Assembly: GCA_023426245.1 (NCBI GenBank)
Contig: JAFABB010000033.1
Span: 62,001-126,000, forward strand
Direction: 5' to 3'
Origin: Bacillota bacterium
GTDB lineage: Bacteria > Bacillota > UBA4882 > UBA8346
Length of the DNA: 64,000 nt
Shown here in pieces: positions 24,781 to 32,707 of this stretch. Under the pieces are notes generated by a model, which made no database searches, was not told the origin of the DNA, and saw only the letters and a list, made by a program, of their open reading frames with translations. Position 1 is the stretch's first letter, and each line of letters begins with the position of its first letter. Position numbers and translations under genes: made by a program.

Positions 24781-25071
24781 TTATTTTTTATTTTTGCCGA
24801 TGATCACTTTGCGAAAAAAGTCATCGCCGGAATCCGTCTTGACAAGGGCGGCAATAACGGCAGGAAGGCTGGCAGGACCGGGATGAATCAGGTAGCGGGG
24901 TTCCCAGGTTGGCAGAAATGTGGATTGAAAGGAATGTAGGCCTATCTTTTTCTTTGTTTTAACTTCCCGGCAAGCAACAGTAAGGAAAATCCGGCTAAAA
25001 TAGCCGATAAGAGGCCATTTCGCCGGATCATAGAGCGGTTTCATCGATTTAGTCGATCCCATTCTTTCCAT
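24781..25071 (-). CDS. Doubtful 96-aa hypothetical protein
   Basis: Open frame starting 4 nt downstream of the asnS stop on the same strand. The translation is basic (MERMGSTKSMKPLYDP... ending KVIIGKNKK) with no family that I recognise, and there is no clear ribosome-binding site. It is included because the gap of almost 400 bp between asnS and the kinase gene contains nothing else. It may be a non-coding frame. Confidence 0.2.
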   Translation of the reverse strand: MERMGSTKSMKPLYDPAKWPLIGYFSRIFLTVACREVKTKKKIGLHSFQSTFLPTWEPRYLIHPGPASLPAVIAALVKTDSGDDFFRKVIIGKNKK

Positions 25072-25075
25072 GAAC

Positions 25076-26467
25076 TTAAAACTCTGCAGAACCCGTGGTT
25101 CGCGGAAAAGGTATTACATCCCGAATATTGGACATGCCCGTTAAATACATGATGATTCTCTCAAACCCCAGTCCATAGCCGGCATGTTTGGTTCCGCCAT
25201 ACCTTCGGGTATCCAGGTACCACCCATAATCTGCGTTGGATAAACCCAGCTCTTTCAGGCGGCTTTCAAGAACCTCCAGCCGCTCTTCACGCTGACTGCC
25301 GCCAATGATTTCCCCTACTCCCGGAACAAGCAAATCCATAGCGGCGACTGTTTTTTGATCGTCGTTCATTCGCATATAAAAAGCTTTGATTTCTTTGGGG
25401 TAATGAATGACAAATACCGGTTTCTTAAATATTTTTTCTGTTAAGTACCGTTCATGTTCGGTTTGTAGATCGCTCCCCCACTTTACGGGATATTCGAAGG
25501 GGGCATTTTCTTTTAACAGAAGTTCGACAGCCTCCGTATAAGTGATTTTGCCAAAATCCGAATTTACAATGTTGTTTAGTCGCTCCAGTAAACCATTATC
25601 AATAAAATTATTGAAAAATTCCATTTCCTCCGGGGCATTTTCCATTACATAACGGATTAAATACTTCACCATTTCCTCAGCTAAATCCATATTATCTTCC
25701 AATTCGGCAAAGGCGATTTCCGGTTCAATCATCCAAAATTCAGCCGCATGTCTTGGAGTATTGGATTTTTCGGCTCGAAAAGTCGGCCCGAAAGTATAAA
25801 TATTGCGGAATGCCATACAGAAAGTTTCGCCGCTTAATTGGCCGCTGACTGTCAAATTGGTTTCTTTACCGAAGAAATCCTGTCCGTAGTCTATCTTCCC
25901 CAAATCGTTTTTGGGCGGATTTTCCATACTGAGGGTTGTCACCCGGAACATTTCGCCCGCGCCTTCGCAATCGCTACCGGTGATCAAAGGAGTATGAACA
26001 TATACAAAGTTCCGTTCCTGAAAGAAACGGTGAATTGCAAAGGCGGCCAATGAACGGACTCTGAATACGGCGGCAAAAGTATTGGTTCTGGGTCTTAAAT
26101 GGGCGATTGTTCTTAAAAATTCAAAGGAATGTTTTTTCTTTTGTAACGGATAATCAGGGGTCGAAGCGCCGGCAATTATGATTTTATTAGCTTTCAATTC
26201 GAAAGGTTGCTTAGCGCCGGGACTTTCTACCAATTGACCGGTAACTTCAATGGAAGATCCCACAGAAAGTTTCACAATTTGGGCGAAATTCTCCAAAGAG
26301 TCGTCAAATACCACTTGCAGATTTTTAAAGAAGGATCCGTCATTTAGTTCTATAAACCCGAATGTTTTTGAGTCCCGGAGCGTTCGCACCCAACCCGAAA
26401 GATGAATCTCCTGGTTTAAATGAGCGGCCGTTTCCCGGAACAACTGTTTAACGAGTAATTTTTTCAA
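25076..26467 (-). CDS. asnS: Asparaginyl-tRNA synthetase
   Basis: 463-aa class IIb aminoacyl-tRNA synthetase. The N-terminal OB-fold anticodon-binding domain (about 15-105, with LSGWVRTLRDSKTFGFIELND) precedes the catalytic core: motif 1 region FRVRSLAAFAIHRFFQ, motif 2 FRAEKSNTPRHAAEFWMIEPE and motif 3 GFGLGFERIIMYLTG-like (here GYGLGFERIIMYLTG). The start is TTG 26467 with GGGGGG upstream. No T-box leader sequence was found in the upstream region, unlike in many Firmicutes. Confidence 0.95.
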   Translation of the reverse strand: MKKLLVKQLFRETAAHLNQEIHLSGWVRTLRDSKTFGFIELNDGSFFKNLQVVFDDSLENFAQIVKLSVGSSIEVTGQLVESPGAKQPFELKANKIIIAGASTPDYPLQKKKHSFEFLRTIAHLRPRTNTFAAVFRVRSLAAFAIHRFFQERNFVYVHTPLITGSDCEGAGEMFRVTTLSMENPPKNDLGKIDYGQDFFGKETNLTVSGQLSGETFCMAFRNIYTFGPTFRAEKSNTPRHAAEFWMIEPEIAFAELEDNMDLAEEMVKYLIRYVMENAPEEMEFFNNFIDNGLLERLNNIVNSDFGKITYTEAVELLLKENAPFEYPVKWGSDLQTEHERYLTEKIFKKPVFVIHYPKEIKAFYMRMNDDQKTVAAMDLLVPGVGEIIGGSQREERLEVLESRLKELGLSNADYGWYLDTRRYGGTKHAGYGLGFERIIMYLTGMSNIRDVIPFPRTTGSAEF

Positions 26468-26800
26468 TAGTATCCCCCCAAGTATAACCTGAATTTTAGA
26501 GCTTATTTTTGGAAATATTTTTGGTAAATCTTCGGTAATGAAATCAATTTTTCCTGCTAATACCTAGAAAGGCTTTCTCTTTTCTCCGGTATATCGGCTA
26601 TGGATTAAAAATTTCCGTTGATTTCCGGATAAAATGAATTGTACCCGTTTCAGCCGCAAATGGCCGGAATTGAGCGTATCGTTTTTAGAAAATGAGAATG
26701 TGTTCTTTGAATTGGGAAAAAATAATTTGAGATGAAAATTCTTGGTTCTTAATCCTTTGCTTCCGGGTCTATTCAATTACGAAAATGAGAATGGTGAAAC
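26468..26800. other. Divergent promoter region between asnS and menG
   Basis: 333 bp without a supportable gene. It should hold the promoters for asnS (minus) and menG (plus). The conserved T-box bulge sequence would appear as CGCGGT..CCACC on the plus strand and is absent. Short open frames here have no ribosome-binding site and no recognisable products. Confidence 0.5.
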
Positions 26801-27535
26801 ATGGTAAAAACTTATGATTTTACTCTCTCCAAAGAGAACTATGTTCAAGCAATTTTTAATAGCATTGCCGCAAAATATGATCTTATGAACTTTTTCATGA
26901 GTTTCGGGATCCATCATTTATGGTGCAAGCAACTACTCAAATTCATTGACATCCCTAAGAACGGAATCGTTTTAGATGCTTGTTGCGGTACGGGATTTAT
27001 AACCCAGCAACTGGCCAAAAAAACTGAGCCGCAGATCAAGATTATCGGTTTGGATTTCTCCGAATCGATGCTCGCTATCGCCAAATCACGCCTGAACAAC
27101 TATATTGCGATCCGTAAAATCGAACTCGTTCAGGCCAATGCCAAGGCAATCCCCTTTCCGGATCATAGTTTCGATTGTGTAACAATCGCCTACGGGCTCC
27201 GCAATTCCACCGATCCAAAGACACTCCTTAAAGAAATGATGCGGGTAATAAAACCCGGAGGTCGGGTAATCTCGTTGGAATTAGTAAATCCTAGTTCAAT
27301 GGTTTTAAGATCCATTTATAATGTTTACCTGCATTATTGGATACCCTCATTAGGGAAACTATTGGTTCATGACAAAGAAGCCTATCAATACCTTCATGAT
27401 TCAATTTTTTCCTTTATTGATCACCATCAATTAACGGATATCTTTAAGGAATCAGGCTTCTTGAAGGTTCGTTCCCTTCAATTGACACTGGGGATAGCTG
27501 CTATTCATACCGGTATAAAGCCTCTTTCTTCATAA
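26801..27535 (+). CDS. menG: Demethylmenaquinone methyltransferase (MenG/UbiE)
   Basis: 244-aa SAM-dependent methyltransferase of the UbiE/MenG family, which methylates demethylmenaquinone in the last step of menaquinone synthesis. Visible are the N-terminal FNSIAAKYDLMNFFMSFGIHH-type segment, the SAM loop LDACCGTGFIT, GLDFSESML, the FDCVTIAYGLRNSTDP signature and VIKPGGRVISLEL. The UbiE signature Y.LRN is intact. It implies a quinone-dependent electron-transport chain in this organism. The gene appears monocistronic and is followed by the first LysM spore-type gene. Confidence 0.9.
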   Translation: MVKTYDFTLSKENYVQAIFNSIAAKYDLMNFFMSFGIHHLWCKQLLKFIDIPKNGIVLDACCGTGFITQQLAKKTEPQIKIIGLDFSESMLAIAKSRLNNYIAIRKIELVQANAKAIPFPDHSFDCVTIAYGLRNSTDPKTLLKEMMRVIKPGGRVISLELVNPSSMVLRSIYNVYLHYWIPSLGKLLVHDKEAYQYLHDSIFSFIDHHQLTDIFKESGFLKVRSLQLTLGIAAIHTGIKPLSS

Positions 27536-27642
27536 ACTTTATGACAATCATGGACTGAAATGAAAGAAGCAATCCTCAATTTTTGCCTAAATCTCTCAAA
27601 TTGATATATTGATAATTTCCAAAGCCATTCTTTTGTCCTAAA

Positions 27643-27670
27643 ACGGATTTTGTCACTTGATCATAAAATA
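27643..27670 (+). promoter_or_regulatory. SigK-like promoter of the first LysM gene
   Basis: AC at 27643-27644, 17 nt, then CATAAAATA at 27662-27670. This matches the B. subtilis SigK consensus (AC, 16-17 nt, CATANNNTA) exactly. The 10 nt around the -35 (AAAACGGATTTTG) are nearly identical to the promoter at 31065. Confidence 0.65.
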
Positions 27671-27707
27671 TAAATAAACCCGATAAATATCAAGTGAGGT
27701 GGATTTC

Positions 27708-28118
27708 ATGTCGATGAATGACTTCCGGAGATTCCCAGGTAGATGGGACGGACCCAGGTATCCCTCGCCATACTATCAATATCCTTACTACTCATATCCG
27801 TATGGGCAACAATGCCCTTATACACAGCCTACTCCTTACGGACAATGTCCATCCGGTCAATGTCCGTATCGTCAGCCTTATCCGTATCAACAACCATACC
27901 CCTATACCGAACCTGCCCCATCGCCCCCGTCAACCGGTACCTGTCCGGAAGGAAGTCTTCCGTATACGGTACAATCCGGAGATACTTTGGAAAATATCGC
28001 CAGTCGGCTTGGCATTGCCACCAACGCCATCACAGCGATAAATCCCGGTATTAACTTTAGCGTCCCGCTTCAAACCGGGCAACCCCTTTGTTTGCCCACG
28101 GAAACGGAAAATGAATGA
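27708..28118 (+). CDS. LysM protein with Tyr/Pro/Gln-rich N-terminus (spore-coat type)
   Basis: 136 aa from the ATG at 27708 (GAGGTGG 6 nt upstream). The first 75 residues are low-complexity and rich in Tyr, Pro and Gln with scattered Cys (repeats such as YPYQQPYPYTEP). They are followed by one LysM domain (about 85-131: LPYTVQSGDTLENIASRLGI...NPGINFSVPLQTGQPLCLP). It has no signal peptide, which fits a protein made inside the mother cell and deposited on the spore, like SafA-type LysM coat proteins. Its SigK-like promoter supports this. Tyr-rich segments might be cross-linked, which is inference. Confidence 0.82.
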   Translation: MSMNDFRRFPGRWDGPRYPSPYYQYPYYSYPYGQQCPYTQPTPYGQCPSGQCPYRQPYPYQQPYPYTEPAPSPPSTGTCPEGSLPYTVQSGDTLENIASRLGIATNAITAINPGINFSVPLQTGQPLCLPTETENE

Positions 28119-28126
28119 GAAATTGA

Positions 28127-28168
28127 AAAAAGACTATAGCGTTTGGGTATTTTGCTATAGTCTTTTTT
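28127..28168. terminator. Bidirectional terminator
   Basis: AAAAAGACTATAGC (28127-28140) and GCTATAGTCTTTTT (28154-28167) form a 14-bp perfect stem with a 13-nt loop, flanked by A- and T-runs. It separates the first LysM gene from the convergent protease gene. Confidence 0.92.
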
Positions 28169-28204
28169 TTCGCGCGCGCACGAATTCACTAAAATGATTT
28201 CATT

Positions 28205-29593
28205 TTAGGATAATGTTTTGATTTCCGATAAAGCAAGCATCACGGCTTTATCCGCATTCAACAAACCGTATCCATAATACGGATTAAACCCGGGCGTCCC
28301 AAGATGGGTTGCGGAGCGGTGAATAATCTCTTTAACCGCCTGGGAGGACAACGCTGGATTTACTGATTTGATGAGTGCTACAACTCCGGATACAAACGGT
28401 GTTGCCATTGAGGTTCCACTAAAATAAGTGTAGCCGGAAGGGCCTTTCCCATCCATATAAGTGCTTAAAATATCCGAACCGGGTGCAACCACATCAAGTT
28501 TATTACCGAAATTGGAGTAATCCGCTTTTTTTAGGTTACGTTCAATCGCGCCAACAGTTATCACGCCCTTGCAGTTACCCGGTGTATCGATGGGCCCGTT
28601 TTCGTTTCCTGCCGCCACCACTACATTAACTCCCCGGCTTGTTGCATAATCAATGGCATCTTGAAGGACTTCACTGGTACCCGGTCCGCCCAAGCTCATG
28701 TTAATGACTTGAGCACCATGGTCAGTGGCATATTTGATACCTTCTACGATATTGGCGTCATCACCGTTACCTTCATCATCAAGTACCTTAACGGGCATAA
28801 TTTTACTATTGGGGGCAATACCACTGATACCCGTTCCATTATCAGCTTGTCCTGCAATAATTCCGGCAACATGTGTCCCATGGCCTACAACATCATTGGT
28901 GGATTTTTTATCATCGGCTAAATCGATTCCCGGAATGGTTGCCTGTTTCAAGTCTTCATGGTTTATATTAACGCCGGTATCAAGAACAGCCACGATTACA
29001 TTTGATTTTTTTACAAGATTTGCTTTATCCCAAGCCAAGTCAGCCCGAATCATTTGATTACCCCATTGAAATGCATAGTAGGGATCGTTGGGGACGAATT
29101 TGGCTTTTACCACGTAATTAGGTTCAACGTACTCTACATTGGGATTTCGGCTTAATTCCCGCATTGCCTTAAAATAAGATTGGTCACTTGGAAATTGAAT
29201 TAAATGCAATCCCGCATTTTTATTTAGTTCTTTAATTTGAGCGGTGTATTTCCTGATTGTATGCTCTATGAAAAGATTTTCTCGTTTCAAAGCGGAATTC
29301 TTGTATTTAATAATAAACTCTTTGGGTATGATTTGACCATGATTGATGATACGAAAAGAATGAAAGGTCCCGAAATAATAATCTTTATTTTTCTTTACGA
29401 GCACCCGCTTCGAATGTTCGTCTTGAGCTACTATTGTGGCAGATTTAAAATCTTTATTTGCCGAAATACCCTTCATATCCATCTTCTTACTATCGGATGC
29501 CGCCGCAATACCGGGTAAAAAAACGAAAAGAAATATGAAAAGAGTAAGCCATAATCGATTCATCCGAAGACCATTTCTACGAGTTGAACGCAT
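28205..29593 (-). CDS. Secreted subtilisin-family (S8) serine protease
   Basis: 462 aa from ATG 29593 with GGAGG 7 nt upstream. Basic N-region and signal peptide (about 1-32), an inhibitor-like propeptide (about 90-163, with EFIIKYKN and NPNVEYVEPNY) and a complete catalytic domain: D205 in VLDTGVNINHEDL, H238 in GHGTHVAG, oxyanion N330 in VAAGNENG and S395 in SGTSMATP. It ends soon after the catalytic domain, without extra repeats or anchors. An extra segment of about 55 residues lies before the propeptide. It sits among spore genes, so a role in coat processing or germination is possible but not shown. Confidence 0.93.
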   Translation of the reverse strand: MRSTRRNGLRMNRLWLTLFIFLFVFLPGIAAASDSKKMDMKGISANKDFKSATIVAQDEHSKRVLVKKNKDYYFGTFHSFRIINHGQIIPKEFIIKYKNSALKRENLFIEHTIRKYTAQIKELNKNAGLHLIQFPSDQSYFKAMRELSRNPNVEYVEPNYVVKAKFVPNDPYYAFQWGNQMIRADLAWDKANLVKKSNVIVAVLDTGVNINHEDLKQATIPGIDLADDKKSTNDVVGHGTHVAGIIAGQADNGTGISGIAPNSKIMPVKVLDDEGNGDDANIVEGIKYATDHGAQVINMSLGGPGTSEVLQDAIDYATSRGVNVVVAAGNENGPIDTPGNCKGVITVGAIERNLKKADYSNFGNKLDVVAPGSDILSTYMDGKGPSGYTYFSGTSMATPFVSGVVALIKSVNPALSSQAVKEIIHRSATHLGTPGFNPYYGYGLLNADKAVMLALSEIKTLS

Positions 29594-29762
29594 GACGAAC
29601 CTCCAATTGATTGTTTATGTGATACGAAACTTCCATTTGATTATATCAACTCAACATAATCCAAACTAGATGTAGTTATTAGCATGATTTAAGTAAATTC
29701 CCAGATAGGGAATTTTTTATTCATGGAGTGAATGATTTCAAAATATGTGACATAGTCTTAAT

Positions 29763-29791
29763 GCGGAAAAGCGGCCTGATTTCATATCCTA
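29763..29791 (+). promoter_or_regulatory. SigK-like promoter of the second LysM gene
   Basis: CATATCCTA at 29783-29791 matches the SigK -10 CATANNNTA. A GC(GGA) element 18 nt upstream (29763-29764) is in the position of the -35 and shares CGGA with the other copies. The spacing is one base longer than in the others. Confidence 0.5.
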
Positions 29792-29830
29792 TAGTATAAA
29801 TTCATAGACAAATAGCCGAGGTGAAGAAAT

Positions 29831-30229
29831 ATGTCTTGGAATGAAGCGGATTTTTTTGAATATGTTGTCCAGTCAGGTGATACTCTTTGGGATTTGGCCG
29901 ATCAATTTGAATTATCAGTGGATGATATTATCGAAGCCAATAGTGACTTGGATCCCACTAATTTATTAGTCGGACAGACCGTTTTAATACCGGATGATTC
30001 GGAACTGGATGCCTCCCAACGCCCTGGAGATAGGAGACCCAGACCTAGGGTACCCAATAGAAGATACCGTCCCTATGAATGCCGTCGTCCTTATATCGTT
30101 CGCCCGGGCGATACCTTATACCGGATATCCTACCGTTTTGGGATACCGATACGATCCATTATGAATTATAATCCCTATATTAATTTCAATTATCCCTTAC
30201 AAATTGGCCAGACTATTTGCCTGCCATAA
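29831..30229 (+). CDS. Two-LysM spore-type protein
   Basis: 132 aa. The first LysM domain (about 10-57: YVVQSGDTLWDLADQFELSV...NLLVGQTVLIP) is acidic. A short Arg/Pro/Tyr-rich linker (about 64-88, RRPRPRVPNRRYRPYE) follows, then a second LysM (about 89-132: YIVRPGDTLYRISYRFGI...YPLQIGQTICLP). No signal peptide or anchor. Strong ribosome-binding site (CCGAGGTGAAG) of the same form as in the other copies. Two peptidoglycan-binding domains of opposite charge and a basic linker suggest a cortex/coat cross-bridge, by analogy with SafA. Confidence 0.82.
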   Translation: MSWNEADFFEYVVQSGDTLWDLADQFELSVDDIIEANSDLDPTNLLVGQTVLIPDDSELDASQRPGDRRPRPRVPNRRYRPYECRRPYIVRPGDTLYRISYRFGIPIRSIMNYNPYINFNYPLQIGQTICLP

Positions 30230-30255
30230 AAATAAACTGGATCGACTTAAATACG

Positions 30256-30292
30256 AAAGACTGTGGTTTTATATTTTTCCACAGTCTTTTTT
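30256..30292 (+). terminator. Terminator of second LysM gene
   Basis: AAAGACTGTGG (30256-30266) pairs with CCACAGTCTTT (30279-30289), 12-nt loop, T-run after. Confidence 0.9.
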
Positions 30293-30365
30293 ACGATACA
30301 AAACATTGCATTGTTTTTGGGAAACGATATTGTTTATGATTGTTAAATTATGCAATTGTCATATT

Positions 30366-30393
30366 GCGGATGATTGCACTGTTTCATAGGATG
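30366..30393 (+). promoter_or_regulatory. SigK/SigE-like promoter of the third LysM gene
   Basis: GC at 30366-30367 (in GCGGAT), 17 nt, then CATAGGATG at 30385-30393. The -10 matches CATANNNT with a G in the last position, and the -35 region resembles the ACGGAT of the other copies. Confidence 0.5.
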
Positions 30394-30435
30394 TAGTATT
30401 AAAGCATGAGAACTAAAATAAACGAGGTGATTCAT

Positions 30436-30987
30436 TTGTCCTTTGATAATGACTCCAAACTATTTCAATATGGCATTCAACCGGGAGATAATATCGAAGA
30501 GTTAGTCAACCGATATCAAGTAACAAACGAAGCCATTCAGGCAGCCAACCCCGGCATAGATATCCATAATCTGCAGATTGGATCGATTATTTCAATACCG
30601 GTTGACCCTGGGCCGGCCATTCGTCAGACCGGACCTTCACGCAGTCCGGAAAGTGGACCTGGCCGCGGCCCGGAACGAGGTCCGGAGAGAGGCCCGGGCG
30701 GAAGGCCAGGGCGTGGTCCGGGGCGTGGCCCGGAATCTTTCCGCCCTCGTAGGCCTTATCGTCCGTATAGGCCATACTACCGTCCATATAGACCGTATTA
30801 TCCTTACGAGCCGTATCCAACATGCCCTGCAGGATCCAGGCCTTATACAATTCAACCGGGTGATTCTCTTTATCTAATATCCGACAGGTTTGGGCTTTCG
30901 CCGGAAGAAATCATTAATTTCAATCCATATCTTAATATGAGCGGCCCTCTTCCGATCGGGGAATTAATTTGCCTACCGGTTTATTAA
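30436..30987 (+). CDS. Two-LysM protein with long Gly/Pro/Arg linker
   Basis: 183 aa from a TTG start at 30436, chosen because GAGGTGA lies just upstream as in the three sister genes; the frame is open from an ATG at 30406. First LysM about 8-57 (FQYGIQPGDNIEELVNRYQV), second about 138-183 (RPYTIQPGDSLYLISDRFGL). The linker holds many RGPE/RGPG units (about 64-105) followed by RPYRPYRPYYRPYRPYYPYE-like Arg-Tyr-Pro repeats. It lacks a signal peptide. The basic Tyr-rich linker is the longest in the family. Like its sisters it is probably a spore-coat or cortex-associated protein. Confidence 0.82.
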   Translation: MSFDNDSKLFQYGIQPGDNIEELVNRYQVTNEAIQAANPGIDIHNLQIGSIISIPVDPGPAIRQTGPSRSPESGPGRGPERGPERGPGGRPGRGPGRGPESFRPRRPYRPYRPYYRPYRPYYPYEPYPTCPAGSRPYTIQPGDSLYLISDRFGLSPEEIINFNPYLNMSGPLPIGELICLPVY

Positions 30988-31064
30988 TGGATACCTTACG
31001 GCCTGGAAGCCAGTTTGGCAAAAAGGGTTAAAAGAAAATCATTAACTTATGCCTTTATCATAAA

Positions 31065-31092
31065 ACGGATTTTGGCATAATTCCATAAAATA
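31065..31092 (+). promoter_or_regulatory. SigK-like promoter of the fourth LysM gene
   Basis: AC at 31065-31066, 17 nt, CATAAAATA at 31084-31092: a full match to the SigK consensus and nearly the same -35 surroundings and identical -10 as at 27643-27670. Confidence 0.65.
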
Positions 31093-31121
31093 GACTATCA
31101 AAGCAAGCGAGGTGAATCCCA

Positions 31122-31577
31122 ATGTCAATGAATCAAGAACCTGGTGCCATTCAATATACCGTTCAACCCGGTGACACTCTCTGGGAGCTGGCGAATGAAT
31201 ATCAAACCACCATTGAAGATATTATGGAAGCCAATCCGGGAATTGACCCTGATAATTTAGAAGTGGGGCAAATGATCATGTTGGATGATCCGGAACTTTC
31301 CATTCAACAACGGAGACCGGGCAGACCTTATAGGAGACCTTACCGTCCTTACTACAGACCCTATTATTATCGTCCATACCGCCCTTATCCCCCTTATTAT
31401 CCGTATGCCGGCACTTGCCCAGCTGGTTCCAGACCTTACACCGTTGTCCCGGGGGATAATTTGTACAATATTGCCAATCGTTTTGGGGTATCCGTCGATG
31501 CCGTTATCGCCATGAATCCTTACGTCAATTTTGGCTTAGCTCTTCCTGTAGGACAATTTCTTTGCATTCCCTATTAA
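31122..31577 (+). CDS. Two-LysM protein with Arg/Tyr/Pro linker
   Basis: 151 aa. First LysM about 9-57 (QYTVQPGDTLWELANEYQTT...NLEVGQMIML), an Arg-Tyr-Pro linker (about 64-100, repeated RPYRRPY / YYRPY), then the second LysM about 103-151 (RPYTVVPGDNLYNIANRFGV...ALPVGQFLCIPY). GCGAGGTGAATCCCA precedes the ATG. It is the closest relative of the 29831 and 30436 proteins and completes an array of paralogues. The shared architecture and promoters argue for a spore role; the bound wall layer is not known. Confidence 0.82.
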   Translation: MSMNQEPGAIQYTVQPGDTLWELANEYQTTIEDIMEANPGIDPDNLEVGQMIMLDDPELSIQQRRPGRPYRRPYRPYYRPYYYRPYRPYPPYYPYAGTCPAGSRPYTVVPGDNLYNIANRFGVSVDAVIAMNPYVNFGLALPVGQFLCIPY

Positions 31578-31604
31578 TTGAATTTTTCTCTAGCGAGAAT
31601 CAAG

Positions 31605-31632
31605 AGGACTATAGTTATATAGTCCTTTTTTT
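31605..31632 (+). terminator. Terminator of fourth LysM gene
   Basis: AGGACTATA (31605-31613) / TATAGTCCT (31618-31626), GTTA loop, T-run to 31632. Confidence 0.9.
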
Positions 31633-31689
31633 ATTGCGCAAGAAAATTTCCATTCCTTTTTTCCGGTGGATTGATGATATAAGCGCAAC

Positions 31690-31717
31690 GCAGTTAGACA
31701 AAGCTTAACATAGTATA
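31690..31717 (+). promoter_or_regulatory. SigK-like promoter of the nucleotide-sugar operon
   Basis: GC at 31690-31691, 17 nt, CATAGTATA at 31709-31717, a full match to the SigK -10. It is about 43 nt upstream of the reductase start. It would place three sugar-nucleotide genes in the same late mother-cell programme as the LysM genes. Confidence 0.55.
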
Positions 31718-31759
31718 TCTGAGGAAAAACTGTGGTTTTTATAGAAAGGTATTGGAAAA

Positions 31760-32707
31760 ATGGCTCCGGAAAAAGTTTTAGTTCTTGGAGTTACCGGTAT
31801 GTTAGGTCATACATTGTTCAATCAATTCGCGCATGATGATAATTTTGATGTTTTTGGAACCGCCAGGGTTCCGTTGGATAATCTTCGAGAATTTTTCCCG
31901 GCGGAATATTGTTCAAAAATATTGACTCCGGTTTGCGGAGAAGATCCTGAATCTCTGATCATTTGTCTGGCCAGAATTAAACCCCATATCGTAATTAATT
32001 GTATGGGAATGATTAAACAACTGCCTTCAGCCGGTGATGCCGTGAAAACAATCACCATGAATGCTTTATTGCCTCACCGGCTAGCTGTGATTTGCAGGGC
32101 AATGGGTGCTAAACTTATCCATATCAGTACTGACTGCGTTTTTAGTGGAAACACAGGCAATTATCTTGAGAGTGATATTCCCGATCCAAACGATCTCTAT
32201 GGTCGGACTAAATTACTGGGCGAAGTTAATAATGAACATTGTTTAACCCTTCGCACTTCCATTATTGGCCATGAACTCAAAAGTTCTTATGGTCTTTTGG
32301 AGTGGTTTTTATCGCAAAAGAATAAGATCAAGGGTTTTACTTGCGCAATTTACAGCGGCCTTCCAACCATCGAATTGGCCAGGGTTATTCGAGAGTTCGT
32401 GTTCCCTGGCTTTATATTGGATAATCCTATTCTTCATGGTCTATATCAAGTATCCGGCGAACCTATTTCCAAGTACGACTTATTACGAAAAATCGCTGAA
32501 ATATATCAAAAACCGATTGAAATCGAACCCGATGACACCATCCATATCAATCGTTCGTTAAACTCAACCCGTTTCCAAAAAATTACCGGTTACACTCCTT
32601 TGCCTTGGCAGGAACTCATTGAAAAGATGCACCAAGATTTTATCAAGGCCCCCCATTATCAAAATAAGATGGCCCTAAGGAGTGACCTCGATGACTCAAT
32701 TCACTGA
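31760..32707 (+). CDS. RmlD-like NAD(P)-dependent sugar-nucleotide reductase
   Basis: 315-aa extended SDR of the dTDP-4-dehydrorhamnose reductase type: cofactor loop GVTGMLG (10-16), HISTDCVFSG, and the catalytic Y/K pair in LYGRTKLLGE. It is followed, with a 17-nt overlap, by a CapE/FnlA-like dehydratase and then a non-hydrolysing 2-epimerase. These three activities make UDP-2-acetamido-2,6-dideoxy-L-hexoses: UDP-L-RhaNAc then L-QuiNAc (WbvB-WbvR-WbvD route), or L-FucNAc when the reductase is CapF/FnlB. The lack of the CapF C-terminal cupin domain favours the WbvR-like type. The product is inferred. Confidence 0.8.
   Translation: MAPEKVLVLGVTGMLGHTLFNQFAHDDNFDVFGTARVPLDNLREFFPAEYCSKILTPVCGEDPESLIICLARIKPHIVINCMGMIKQLPSAGDAVKTITMNALLPHRLAVICRAMGAKLIHISTDCVFSGNTGNYLESDIPDPNDLYGRTKLLGEVNNEHCLTLRTSIIGHELKSSYGLLEWFLSQKNKIKGFTCAIYSGLPTIELARVIREFVFPGFILDNPILHGLYQVSGEPISKYDLLRKIAEIYQKPIEIEPDDTIHINRSLNSTRFQKITGYTPLPWQELIEKMHQDFIKAPHYQNKMALRSDLDDSIH

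Noticed and set aside
26468..26800. T-box riboswitch upstream of asnS
   Set aside because: The conserved T-box bulge sequence and a terminator/antiterminator pair are not present on the minus strand.
28189..28208. CTAAAATG/CATTTTAG hairpin at the end of the protease gene
   Set aside because: AT-rich stem overlapping the stop codon; the strong terminator next to it (28127-28168) explains termination.
30640..30800. Tandem repeat or CRISPR-like array
   Set aside because: The repeats are in frame codons for Gly-Pro-Arg-Glu and Arg-Tyr-Pro within the LysM protein linker, with no spacers.
30988..31064. Terminator after the third LysM gene
   Set aside because: GGCCTGG/CCAGTTTGGC gives only a weak imperfect stem without a T-run.
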